In this document: piece after piece, positions 1-7,640 of the stretch
Layout: each line of letters starts with the position of its first letter
Numbering within the stretch: the first letter of the stretch is position 1
Origin: JACKAN01 sp964502735
GTDB lineage: Bacteria; Bdellovibrionota; Bdellovibrionia; Bdellovibrionales; UBA1609
NCBI GenBank assembly: GCA_964502735.1
Contig: CAZCYD010000073.1
Span: 1-11,896 of the forward strand
Length of the DNA stretch: 11,896 bases
Direction of reading: 5' to 3'
Made by a program: the position numbers and the translations under genes
Notes under the pieces: generated by a model
What the model saw: only the letters and a program-made list of their open reading frames with translations
Told to the model about the DNA's origin: nothing
The model's database searches: none

Positions 1-210
1 GATTTGAAAGAAGTAAGTTAGACAGTTTATTTTTTTTGAACATTTGATCTACATCTCAAACTGAGACAGAATCGGTGGTTATAGCATCAACCACTCAATA
101 TCGTGTGCGTTTAAACATAAACGAGATCGAATTTTCGTTCAGATTAGAGTTAGATTTAAAGGATCTATCTGAATGCACTCAAATGGAAGTTGCAGAACAG
201 GTAGTGGTTC

Positions 211-247
211 AAAAAAGTGAAGGTCGCAAAAATCTGCCAACCTTCAC
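211..247 (-). terminator. Rho-independent terminator of the lipoprotein gene
   Basis: On the minus strand a perfect 8-bp stem (GTGAAGGT pairing with ACCTTCAC, plus-strand 217-224 and 240-247) is extended across a small internal loop by a GCA/TGC helix with a 6-nt loop. It is followed directly by six U residues (plus-strand A run 211-216). It begins 29 nt after the stop of the lipoprotein gene. A stem of this quality followed by a U tract is the standard form of an intrinsic terminator. It argues that the overlapping plus-strand reading frame at 75-326 is not a gene. Confidence 0.85.
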
Positions 248-276
248 AAGCAGTTTTACAGAAGCGATTTTCAATT

Positions 277-936
277 TTAAAGATCTTGCATCAGGGATTG
301 CAGCTCATCATCTGAGAGAACTATGACGTTTGGGTTTTTACCACAAAATCCACTGGCAAAGCTGGACTTAACCACAAATTTTTGACTTACTATTTCTTCA
401 CAAGCTAATTTTGTCATGCATATTAGATTGGGAACACCCTTTATCGCCAATAATTTCTCACTAATAGCGCCTAAACGTACAGAGCTCCCTGGCCCCTCTA
501 ATACACAAGTAAAAACTTCCTCCCCAGAAAGACTACGTTCCTTACTTGAGTTGTCAGATGCACTTGATTGATTATTTTTTTTGCCAGGGTCGTCAGAATG
601 CCCGCCATCTTGTGAATGACCGTCTTGCAAATTGCCATTTTGTGAGTCTCCATTGCTGGCATTATTACTATTATTACCTCTACCGGCACCAGAACCGTCA
701 TTAATTATAGGTGGCTCATCTTTGCCCCCAGAGTTATGATCTATTGGATTTGTTTGCCCCTGCTGTGAGCCAGAAACAGGGTCCATAATCGGACCTTCAG
801 TGAGATCCACTTCTTCAATTTGAACTTCAACCAGTTGAATCCGATCACTAGGTCCAAAAGCAACCTCTGAACAGTTTTGGAACCCAACAAAAACCAATGT
901 GAGCACACCTAAAATAGTAATAGTTGAATATCTCAC
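277..936 (-). CDS. Predicted secreted lipoprotein with Asn/Gly/Ser/Asp-rich linker and Cys-containing C-terminal domain
   Basis: The protein has 219 residues and an unknown function. Residues 1-21 form a lipoprotein-type signal peptide: Arg2, then a hydrophobic stretch of about 3-18, ending in GFQN before Cys22, the predicted lipidated residue. This is not the classical L-(A/S)-(G/A)-C lipobox. Residues about 52-138 are a low-complexity, probably disordered stretch rich in G, N, S, D and Q, with degenerate SQDG-like units around 97-116, suited to spanning away from a membrane. Residues about 140-219 look folded and contain Cys144, Cys173, Cys179 and Cys198, which could form two disulfides in the periplasm or outside. 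The start is GTG, chosen because a very strong Shine-Dalgarno (a G7 run followed by AG) lies just upstream. The gene is alone, with its own sigma-54-like promoter and terminator. I recognise no family. A role in the envelope is inferred only from the lipid anchor. Confidence 0.8.
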   Translation of the reverse strand: MRYSTITILGVLTLVFVGFQNCSEVAFGPSDRIQLVEVQIEEVDLTEGPIMDPVSGSQQGQTNPIDHNSGGKDEPPIINDGSGAGRGNNSNNASNGDSQNGNLQDGHSQDGGHSDDPGKKNNQSSASDNSSKERSLSGEEVFTCVLEGPGSSVRLGAISEKLLAIKGVPNLICMTKLACEEIVSQKFVVKSSFASGFCGKNPNVIVLSDDELQSLMQDL

Positions 937-950
937 AACTCCCCCCCTAA
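937..950 (-). promoter_or_regulatory. Ribosome binding site with a G7 homopolymer
   Basis: On the minus strand the sequence just before the GTG start is TTAGGGGGGGAGTT. The GGAG core lies 2 nt from the start codon and the middle of the G run about 6 nt away. This decides the GTG start of the lipoprotein gene. The seven-G homopolymer is a possible slippage site that would alter ribosome-binding spacing rather than the reading frame. Confidence 0.7.
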
Positions 951-982
951 TATTTAAAAAGCGACATATTTAAAAAACGACT
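951..982. repeat. Tandem 16-bp direct repeat in the lipoprotein leader
   Basis: Two adjacent 16-bp units, TATTTAAAAAGCGACA (951-966) and TATTTAAAAAACGACT (967-982), differ at two positions. They lie between the predicted transcription start (about 985) and the Shine-Dalgarno, so they would sit in the 5' untranslated region. They may be a binding site for a regulator or simply a duplication. Confidence 0.6.
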
Positions 983-995
983 TCCTTTTAAGGTT

Positions 996-1011
996 AGCAC
1001 AGGTTGTGCCA
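996..1011 (-). promoter_or_regulatory. Sigma-54 (RpoN)-type -24/-12 promoter for the lipoprotein gene
   Basis: The minus strand reads TGGCACAACCTGTGCT. Against the RpoN consensus TGGCACG-N4-TTGC(A/T) it matches all six of TGGCAC and four of the five positions of the -12 block, with the invariant GG and GC exactly 10 nt apart. The predicted start is near 985, giving a leader of about 50 nt. More than 260 bp of noncoding DNA upstream leaves room for an enhancer-binding protein. The same bases also form the palindrome GCACA-GGT-TGTGC (997-1009), so an operator is the alternative reading. Confidence 0.6.
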
Positions 1012-1279
1012 TCTCTAATCAGATTAATTCATAAACAGCCTGATAATCTTTTTACACATCTATAAAATCGAAAAAAAGTTAGAGGTTTATATTGAGTCAC
1101 AATCATTAAGTCATAATTCTCTAAATTTCCAGATCTGTAACTTTTCAGATAGATAGAAAAATGAGACCTAAAGATGTTTCAAAAGAAGACTTTTCTTAAA
1201 ATTCTAATCTTAACCAAGACTGATTAGAGGATCTGAGAGTCTCAATTTTATAATTCTTTAATCTGCTTTTAATAGTCTA
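1012..1279. other. Noncoding spacer upstream of the lipoprotein gene and downstream of smc
   Basis: No convincing open frame is present on either strand. The stretch is A/T-rich and holds short inverted repeats: TAATC-A-GATTA (1016-1026), a spaced TCTAATC/GATTAGA pair (1203-1228) and TGAGA-G-TCTCA (1234-1244). Any of these could be an activator site for the sigma-54-like promoter; none matches an enhancer consensus I can name. Confidence 0.5.
1198..1228 (-). terminator. Candidate weak terminator downstream of smc
   Basis: The minus strand can fold a 7-bp stem (TCTAATC with GATTAGA, 12-nt loop) followed by ATTTT, 52 nt after the smc stop. The stem is A/T-rich and the U run is short, so termination may be inefficient. 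No better hairpin with a U tract was seen in the gap. Confidence 0.3.
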
Positions 1280-1288
1280 CTAGTCTAC
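1273..1288. repeat. Perfect 8-bp tandem duplication across the smc stop codon
   Basis: TAGTCTAC is repeated twice with no spacer at 1273-1288. On the coding strand this makes the last codons GTA GAC followed by two consecutive in-frame TAG stops, so smc ends in a tandem stop created by the duplication. Confidence 0.6.
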
Positions 1289-4200
1289 GACTTTTTGAGC
1301 TTCAGCCAACGAGACAGAAACCATCTTAGAGACACCTTTTTCTTCCTGAGTCACCCCAAACAGTTTTTTATTCACTTTCATAGTGTGTTTGTTGTGGGTG
1401 ACCACAATAATCTGCGATCGCTTAGCCATTTCTTTAACAAGGTCATTAAACCTGTGAACATTTGCATCATCTAATGGCGCATCAACCTCATCCAGTAAAC
1501 AAAATGGTGATGGCTTGACTAGAAAGATTGAAAAAATCAGTGATACTGCTGTCAGGGCCTTTTCACCTCCAGACAGCAGGCTCACATTGGCCGGTTTTTT
1601 CCCTGGGGGCTGAGCAACAATATCTATACCCATTTCTCCCTTTTCAGAGTCCTCCACCAAAATCAGTTTGGCAAAACCACCGCCAAACAGAACAGGAAAA
1701 ACCTTCATAAATCTTTCGTTCACTTGCTCGAAAGTATCTTTAAACCTTCGTGAACAAATACGATTAATTCTATCAATGACCTTTCTTAATTGATCTTTGG
1801 CCGAGATTAAATCTTCATGTTGTTGTTTTAGGAACTCATAGCGGCCAATAAGTTCGCTGTACTCCTCAATAGCTGAAAGGTTAACCTCTCCAATTTTCTT
1901 TAACTTAGACCTCAGCTCTTCAATATCCTTTTCTGTTTGCTCAACATCACCTTCCGTGTCTTTATACTCAGGAGCCACAAGACGAAGATCCTTCATGTAC
2001 CTTTCGTTAACTTGATCAATAAGATACTGTTCTTTCATGCGCAACTGTTCAAGCTTGAGTTGAGACTCATTTAACTTCAACTGGTATTGATTTCTAGCAT
2101 GAAGCCTGTGACTTACCTGTTGCTCTAATTGTCTGACGTCTGTAGCCTGAAGTTCGTACTCATCCTTTAGAGAGGAGAGCTGAGCTTCAGCCTCTTTAGA
2201 TTCTGAAATCATTTTTTCTAAATGAACACGACCGTGTTCTAATAACACCTGATTTTCAGTCAAACTTTCTGAAGATTTTTGTGTCTCATTCGTCATTTGC
2301 TGAAGCTGCTCGTTCACCTCATCTAGTGAGTTCTGCAATCTGTCTATCTGCTGGTTTAAATTCTCAAGCTCCTGGCGTTTTGAAGACGATTCCACTCTCA
2401 GCTGGGCAACCTCTTCCTGCATCTGATCAATTCCCGACTTTTTTAAAAGTAATTCTTCGGTTAAAGACTCAACAGCTTTATCAAGCCCAGCTTTTTTCTC
2501 TTTTATCTCAAAGATACTCTCTCTTAATTCAAGAAGCTGTTCCTTCAAATCAGAAATGAGTTGAACCTGTCGATCAACACTTTCCTGCTGGCGCTTAAGG
2601 GCCGTTTCGGCATTGTGCAACTCGTTTTCGGCTCTTTCATAATCCTTTTCTAAAACAACTATAGCCCTTTCTTTGTCAATACTGAGTTTTTTTGCTTCTT
2701 CAAGTTGTTCTTCTAGACTTTTTAACTGCTTAGTTAGTTTTTCTAAAGAAAGCTGAGATAAAGAAAGCTTTCCGGCCAACTCTTCACGCTTTAAGGACAG
2801 CTCTTTAATCTCTCTGCGACGCTTCAAAACTCCAGACTCTACGCTTTCGCTCGCTCCACCAGTTAACACCCCATCCGGAGTGAGTGTATCCCCTTCAAGA
2901 GTTACAAATGTATAATCTGAATATGTTGGACGCAATCCTAATGCCGCCGATAAGGTTTCGACAACCACCACTTGATTCACGATTTGATTTATAGAAGTTT
3001 TGAACTTCTCAGGAACAGAAATAACTTCTGACAAAAGACCGCGAACTCCAGACTCTTTTTTAATTTGTTCATCACTAGAGTGTGTATTAACCACGGCATC
3101 TTCACTCAAGAAGGAAGAGCGACCGGAGTTGTGGTCTTTCAAGTAATTTACTGCCGATAAAGTATTGTCGGCATTAGGGCTTAGCAATAATTGTAACCGA
3201 GTTCCTAGAGCTGCTTCCATAACCATTTCATATTCGGCTGGAACTTCAATAATTTCAGAAACAGGCTGAAAGAGTACCTCTACAGATCCATCTGCGCGGA
3301 GCTGCTCTTGACGTTCTCTCTGCCAAAGCATGACATTTTTTACGCCCTCTTGAAATCCCTCAAAACTGGAGTGCAAGTCTTCTAGACCATATAGCCGACT
3401 AGCCACCTCATTGAGTTGATCTTTCAACGCCTCTACGTCAGATTTTTTTTCTTCAACTTGCTTAAGCAAAAGATTTCTATTTTCGTTGAGCAAATCAAGA
3501 TCTCTTGTGATTTCAAGGCGGAGTTGCCGCTCTCCCTCAAGATCTTTATACAGGCGAATTCTACGCTCTTCGAACTCTTGTTTTTTTGACAACAACTCCT
3601 CTCTTACGTTTTCGTCCTCAGCTAGCTTTGTTTCTTTCTCAAGAATATTGGACTCTAACGAAGACAGCTTTGCCTCCATGTGAGACTCAGACTGGCTTAC
3701 AGCCAACATTTCCCGGCGTTTATGAGTCAAATCATCATCAGCTTGTTGAATTCTTTCGTTAATTTTTTGATATTCTGCATTTTTAGTTTCGTACTTCAAG
3801 GCCAAATCTTCTGCGAGTTCTCGGACCTCAGTTAGCTTAAAGTCAGTAAGTTCGTACTCATTTTCAAGAGCCTGCTTTCGGACTTGGTACTTCTCAGCAA
3901 TTGATCCCGTCATCTCTTTATTTCTACGGGCCTGTTCGATCTCAAACTCAAGTTCTCGAATTTCTTTTTCTTTTTGAACAATTAGCTTCTGAAACTCCTG
4001 GTGTTTATTTAAACTGTCCTGAACTTGAGTTTCCTTTTCGGCTACCGCCGTTTTTCTTTCTTCTAAATCGGCCTCAATTTCATTGAGTTCACCTGAAAAA
4101 TTGAGTTCAAACTCCTGGCATTCCTGAAAAACTTTTTGAGCTTCAACAGTCTCGACATTGATATCTAGAAATTTTTTAGAACTCAACCAAAGGTCTTTTT

Positions 4201-4879
4201 CCTCGGCCTCATCTTTGAGTTTCTTATAACGTTCGGCTCTCTGAGCTTGCCTTTGAAGGCTATCCAACTGTCTTTTCTGTTCACCGATAATATCTTGTAA
4301 ACGCACCAGGTTTTGGTCTGTCTGTACAAGTTTTCTTTGCGACTCTCTTTTCCTGACTTTAAATTTTGTAATGCCAGCAGCTTCTTCAATAAGAGTTCTT
4401 CGCTCCTCAGGCTTTGCTGTAATAATTTTGCCAATGGCTCCCTGCTCAATAATTGAAAAACCCTTAGAGCCAGCACCTGTATCCATAAAGATCTCTTGGA
4501 TATCTCTTAGCCTTGCCGGCTCTTTGTTAATTAGGTATTCGGAATCGCCAGAACGGTGAAGACGACGAGTCACCTGCACCTCAGAATGTTTCATGTATTT
4601 GGCAGGAAAAGGCCCCCCATCATTTTCAAGAGTGAGATTGACTTCGGCCATACCCATTGGAGCATAGCCCTCGGCTCCAGAAAAAATCACGTCAGACATT
4701 GAAGATCCGCGCAAATGTTTAGCGCTCATCTCCCCCATAACCCAAACTAATGCGTCAACAATATTGGACTTTCCGCAACCATTCGGACCCACTATACCCG
4801 TGATCCCAGCATCAAAATTTATAACAGTCCTATCTTTAAAAGATTTAAAGCCAAAAAGTTCTAATTTTTTGATTCTCAA
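1280..4879 (-). CDS. smc: Chromosome segregation/condensin protein SMC
   Basis: This ATPase of the bacterial SMC-ScpAB condensin compacts and segregates the chromosome by ATP-driven loop extrusion. The protein has 1199 residues, the normal full length. The N-terminal head has Walker A GPNGCGKSN (31-39), an R-loop with Arg57 and a Q-loop with Gln146. A coiled-coil arm spans about 165-500. The hinge is about 505-680, with its Gly-rich end DGVLTGG. The returning coil runs to about 1040. The C-terminal head has the signature LSGGE (1102-1106), Walker B ending Asp1130-Glu1131 and a D-loop. The chosen start is a TTG at 4877-4879. It overlaps the ppdK stop as TTGA, has a GAGG about 9 nt upstream, and begins exactly at the conserved family N-terminus (RIKKLELFGFKSF). 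The open frame continues to an ATG at 4954, but that would add 25 unrelated residues encoded inside ppdK. Translation is probably coupled to ppdK. No scpA or scpB lies nearby. Confidence 0.96.
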   Translation of the reverse strand: MRIKKLELFGFKSFKDRTVINFDAGITGIVGPNGCGKSNIVDALVWVMGEMSAKHLRGSSMSDVIFSGAEGYAPMGMAEVNLTLENDGGPFPAKYMKHSEVQVTRRLHRSGDSEYLINKEPARLRDIQEIFMDTGAGSKGFSIIEQGAIGKIITAKPEERRTLIEEAAGITKFKVRKRESQRKLVQTDQNLVRLQDIIGEQKRQLDSLQRQAQRAERYKKLKDEAEEKDLWLSSKKFLDINVETVEAQKVFQECQEFELNFSGELNEIEADLEERKTAVAEKETQVQDSLNKHQEFQKLIVQKEKEIRELEFEIEQARRNKEMTGSIAEKYQVRKQALENEYELTDFKLTEVRELAEDLALKYETKNAEYQKINERIQQADDDLTHKRREMLAVSQSESHMEAKLSSLESNILEKETKLAEDENVREELLSKKQEFEERRIRLYKDLEGERQLRLEITRDLDLLNENRNLLLKQVEEKKSDVEALKDQLNEVASRLYGLEDLHSSFEGFQEGVKNVMLWQRERQEQLRADGSVEVLFQPVSEIIEVPAEYEMVMEAALGTRLQLLLSPNADNTLSAVNYLKDHNSGRSSFLSEDAVVNTHSSDEQIKKESGVRGLLSEVISVPEKFKTSINQIVNQVVVVETLSAALGLRPTYSDYTFVTLEGDTLTPDGVLTGGASESVESGVLKRRREIKELSLKREELAGKLSLSQLSLEKLTKQLKSLEEQLEEAKKLSIDKERAIVVLEKDYERAENELHNAETALKRQQESVDRQVQLISDLKEQLLELRESIFEIKEKKAGLDKAVESLTEELLLKKSGIDQMQEEVAQLRVESSSKRQELENLNQQIDRLQNSLDEVNEQLQQMTNETQKSSESLTENQVLLEHGRVHLEKMISESKEAEAQLSSLKDEYELQATDVRQLEQQVSHRLHARNQYQLKLNESQLKLEQLRMKEQYLIDQVNERYMKDLRLVAPEYKDTEGDVEQTEKDIEELRSKLKKIGEVNLSAIEEYSELIGRYEFLKQQHEDLISAKDQLRKVIDRINRICSRRFKDTFEQVNERFMKVFPVLFGGGFAKLILVEDSEKGEMGIDIVAQPPGKKPANVSLLSGGEKALTAVSLIFSIFLVKPSPFCLLDEVDAPLDDANVHRFNDLVKEMAKRSQIIVVTHNKHTMKVNKKLFGVTQEEKGVSKMVSVSLAEAQKVVD

Positions 4880-7593
4880 TGTTCTTTTCCTCGCTGTAGT
4901 ATAACTGCTCGCGCCGCAGACAAGCGGGCAATTGGTATACGATACGGCGAACAACTCACATAGTCCAGACCAATGGCTTGGAAAAATTCAATACTCGTAG
5001 GATCGCCACCATGCTCCCCACAGATGCCCATTTTTAAGGCATTTTTTTCTTGGCGGCCCAAATCCACAGCTGTCTTGACTAAAGAGCCAACTCCTTTCTG
5101 GTCAATGCTTTGAAAGGGATCCTTAGCAAAAATTCCCTCCGCCACGTATGTGGATAAAAACTTTCCAGCATCATCACGCGACAAGCCAAGACAGGTTTGT
5201 GTTAGATCGTTAGTTCCAAAACTAAAAAAGTCGGCGGAACGAGCTATTTGATCGGCTGTCAAAGCTGCGCGAGGGAGCTCAATCATTGTGCCTATTAAAT
5301 AGGCAAATTTAACTCCGCTTTTGGCCTGAACAGCAAGAACCACCTTCTCGACCCTGGCTCTCAAAATCTCTAGCTCTCGCTCAGTAGCCACTAAGGGTAT
5401 CATAATTTCGGGAGTTAAAGTTTCACCTCGACTCACAATTTCTGAGGCCGCTAAAGCTATAGCTTTAGCCTGCATCTCGTAAATCTCTGGATAAGTAATC
5501 GCCAAGCGACAACCTCTATGGCCAAGCATAGGGTTAAACTCATGCAGTGCCTTCACTTTTTTATTAAGCTTAGCAATATCCCACCCTAGTCGCAAAGCCA
5601 ACTCTGATGAGTCTTGCTCCGAATGAGGAAGAAACTCATGCAGAGGTGGATCCAATAAACGGATAGTGACTGGCAAACCTTTCATCACTTCAAACAGTTC
5701 CAAAAAGTCATTTTTTTGCATGACTTCAAGTTTGTTTAAGGCCGCCACCCTCTCTTCAAGGCTTTCTGCCATAATCATTTCCCGCATGCAATCTATGCGG
5801 TCTGAACCAAAAAACATGTGCTCAGTTCTACAGAGCCCAATCCCCTCTGCACCAAACTGTCTAGCCACGCTGGCGTCTTTTCCATTGTCAGCATTTGTTC
5901 TAATCTTAAGCTGACGGTATTTATCTGCCAGAGCCATAATTTTATTGAAATCATCATCTAGAACGGGATCAATAGTTTTAACTTCACCTAAAAAAACTTC
6001 TCCAGTTGATCCATCAAGAGTGATCCAGTCACCTTTTTTTACGACATAGCCATTAACATGAAATTGCTCTTGTCTGTAGTCGACTTGAATATCTCCACAG
6101 CCAGCTACGCAACACTTACCCATTCCTCTCGCCACCACGGCAGCATGAGAGGTCATACCTCCACGAGAGGTCAGAATTCCCTCTGCAGCAACCATACCTT
6201 CGATGTCATCCGGTGAAGTCTCAACTCGCACTAAAATACTTTTTTCATTTGCCGACTTTAACTTAACGGCCTCCTCACTACTAAACACTACGCGACCACC
6301 GGCCCCACCAGGACTCGCAGGAAGTCCTTTTGATAAAAGTATTTTTTTTGCCTTAGGGTCCAAAGTGGGATGCAATAACTGATCTAGACTTTCTGGAGCA
6401 AGACGCAGTAGAGCTTCTTCTTCGCCAATAAGTCCCTCGTCCATCATATCACAAGCTATTTTTAATGCTGCCTTAGCTGTTCTTTTTCCTGTTCGAGTCT
6501 GCAACATCCAGAGAGTGCCTCTCTCAATTGTGAACTCAATGTCCTGCATATCCTTATAGTGATTTTCCAATTTTAAATAAATTTCCACCAACTCCTTGTA
6601 GGATTTCGGCATAGCCTCTTCTAGAGACAACAATTTTTCGCCATCACCCTTATCAGCATCGGCTTTTGTTACGGGCTGTGGAGTTCTTATTCCCGCCACG
6701 ACGTCCTCGCCCTGAGCGTTAATTAAAAACTCTCCATAGAATTTTTTTTCACCTGTAGAAGGGTCTCGAGTAAAAGCCACACCCGTTGCTGAGTCTTGAC
6801 CCATATTGCCAAAAACCATGGATTGCACATTAACTGCTGTACCCCAGTGAGCCGGTATTCCGTGCAGTTCACGATACGTTATGGCTCTTGGAGTGTTCCA
6901 ACTTTTAAAAACCGCCTCGATGGCTCCCCACAACTGCTCCCATGGGTCCATGGGAAAGGGTTTTCCCGTGTACTCTAAAATCTGCGTCTTAAATTTCTTC
7001 ACAAGAAGTTGTAAGTCCTCAACTGTAAGATCTGTATCTTCAGAATATTTCTTGTCTGACTTAAGGTCTTCTAAAGTCACCTCCAGTACAGAGTGATTCA
7101 TTCCCATAACAACATCTGAATACATTTGCAAAAAGCGACGATAAGAGTCCCACGCAAACCTTTCATTTTTAGATTGATTGGCCAAACCCATCACCGCCTC
7201 GTCATTGAGACCCAAGTTCAGAATTGTATCCATCATTCCGGGCATTGAAGCCCTCGCTCCAGACCTCACACTTACCAGCAAGGGGTTTTCGACAGAGCCA
7301 AATTTTTTATTTATCTTGGCCTCAACCCGAGCCATCTGAGCCTCTACTGACTCCATCACCTCCACGGGAAGCTTTTCGCCATTTTCGTAAAAGCACTTAC
7401 AGATTTCTGTTGAGATTGTAAATCCAGGAGGCACTGGCAAACCCAAAGATGTCATTTCTGCCAAATTTGCTCCCTTGCCCCCGAGAACACCTTTCATGCC
7501 AGCATGGCCATCAGATTCTCCCGCGGCAAAAAAATAAACAAATTTTTCAGGTAAACGCACCTTTACTTTTGTATCACCTAAGCTCATTGACAT
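4876..7593 (-). CDS. ppdK: Pyruvate, phosphate dikinase
   Basis: This cytosolic enzyme interconverts pyruvate + ATP + Pi and PEP + AMP + PPi. It serves gluconeogenesis from pyruvate or runs in reverse as a PPi-linked glycolytic step. The protein has 905 residues, typical of the family. The N-terminal ATP-grasp nucleotide-binding domain starts with GGKGANLAEM (38-47). The swivelling phosphohistidine domain contains GGMTSHAA with catalytic His483, and Thr481 is the residue regulated by PDRP-type kinase/phosphorylases in related enzymes. The C-terminal PEP/pyruvate TIM barrel carries GLCRTEHMFF (586-595), SFGTNDLTQT (791-800) and CGEHGGDP with catalytic Cys858. The ATG at 7591-7593 has a strong AAGGAGA 5 nt upstream. 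It lies 47 bp after glyQS on the same strand and its TGA overlaps the smc TTG start. No regulator gene is adjacent. All key residues are present, so it should be active. Confidence 0.97.
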   Translation of the reverse strand: MSMSLGDTKVKVRLPEKFVYFFAAGESDGHAGMKGVLGGKGANLAEMTSLGLPVPPGFTISTEICKCFYENGEKLPVEVMESVEAQMARVEAKINKKFGSVENPLLVSVRSGARASMPGMMDTILNLGLNDEAVMGLANQSKNERFAWDSYRRFLQMYSDVVMGMNHSVLEVTLEDLKSDKKYSEDTDLTVEDLQLLVKKFKTQILEYTGKPFPMDPWEQLWGAIEAVFKSWNTPRAITYRELHGIPAHWGTAVNVQSMVFGNMGQDSATGVAFTRDPSTGEKKFYGEFLINAQGEDVVAGIRTPQPVTKADADKGDGEKLLSLEEAMPKSYKELVEIYLKLENHYKDMQDIEFTIERGTLWMLQTRTGKRTAKAALKIACDMMDEGLIGEEEALLRLAPESLDQLLHPTLDPKAKKILLSKGLPASPGGAGGRVVFSSEEAVKLKSANEKSILVRVETSPDDIEGMVAAEGILTSRGGMTSHAAVVARGMGKCCVAGCGDIQVDYRQEQFHVNGYVVKKGDWITLDGSTGEVFLGEVKTIDPVLDDDFNKIMALADKYRQLKIRTNADNGKDASVARQFGAEGIGLCRTEHMFFGSDRIDCMREMIMAESLEERVAALNKLEVMQKNDFLELFEVMKGLPVTIRLLDPPLHEFLPHSEQDSSELALRLGWDIAKLNKKVKALHEFNPMLGHRGCRLAITYPEIYEMQAKAIALAASEIVSRGETLTPEIMIPLVATERELEILRARVEKVVLAVQAKSGVKFAYLIGTMIELPRAALTADQIARSADFFSFGTNDLTQTCLGLSRDDAGKFLSTYVAEGIFAKDPFQSIDQKGVGSLVKTAVDLGRQEKNALKMGICGEHGGDPTSIEFFQAIGLDYVSCSPYRIPIARLSAARAVILQRGKEH

Positions 7594-7616
7594 GAATTCT
7601 CCTTCAATCTAGCGGG

Positions 7617-7634
7617 CAGAAGAAAGCTCTTCTG
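7617..7634 (-). promoter_or_regulatory. Stem-loop in the glyQS-ppdK intercistronic gap
   Basis: A perfect 7-bp inverted repeat, CAGAAGA and TCTTCTG around a 4-nt loop, occupies the middle of the 47-bp spacer, 7 nt after the glyQS stop. No U tract follows on the minus strand, so it is not an intrinsic terminator. It may mark an mRNA processing or stability element that sets glyQS and ppdK at different levels. Confidence 0.5.
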
Positions 7635-7640
7635 GGTTGC

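Noticed and set aside
75..326. Plus-strand open frame of 83 codons starting at GTG
   Set aside because: It has no clear ribosome site and no recognisable family, overlaps the 3' end of the lipoprotein gene by 50 bp, and contains that gene's strong minus-strand terminator (211-247). It is more likely a chance frame, though a small beta-rich protein cannot be fully excluded.
1528..4086. Several plus-strand frames of 60-97 codons inside smc, and similar ones inside ppdK, glyQS and gcdH
   Set aside because: They are antisense shadows of well-supported genes with no ribosome sites or family resemblance.
4880..4954. Extended SMC N-terminus from the ATG at 4954
   Set aside because: The extra 25 residues lie inside ppdK on another frame, have no similarity to SMC N-termini, and a TTG with a proper ribosome site sits exactly at the conserved start.
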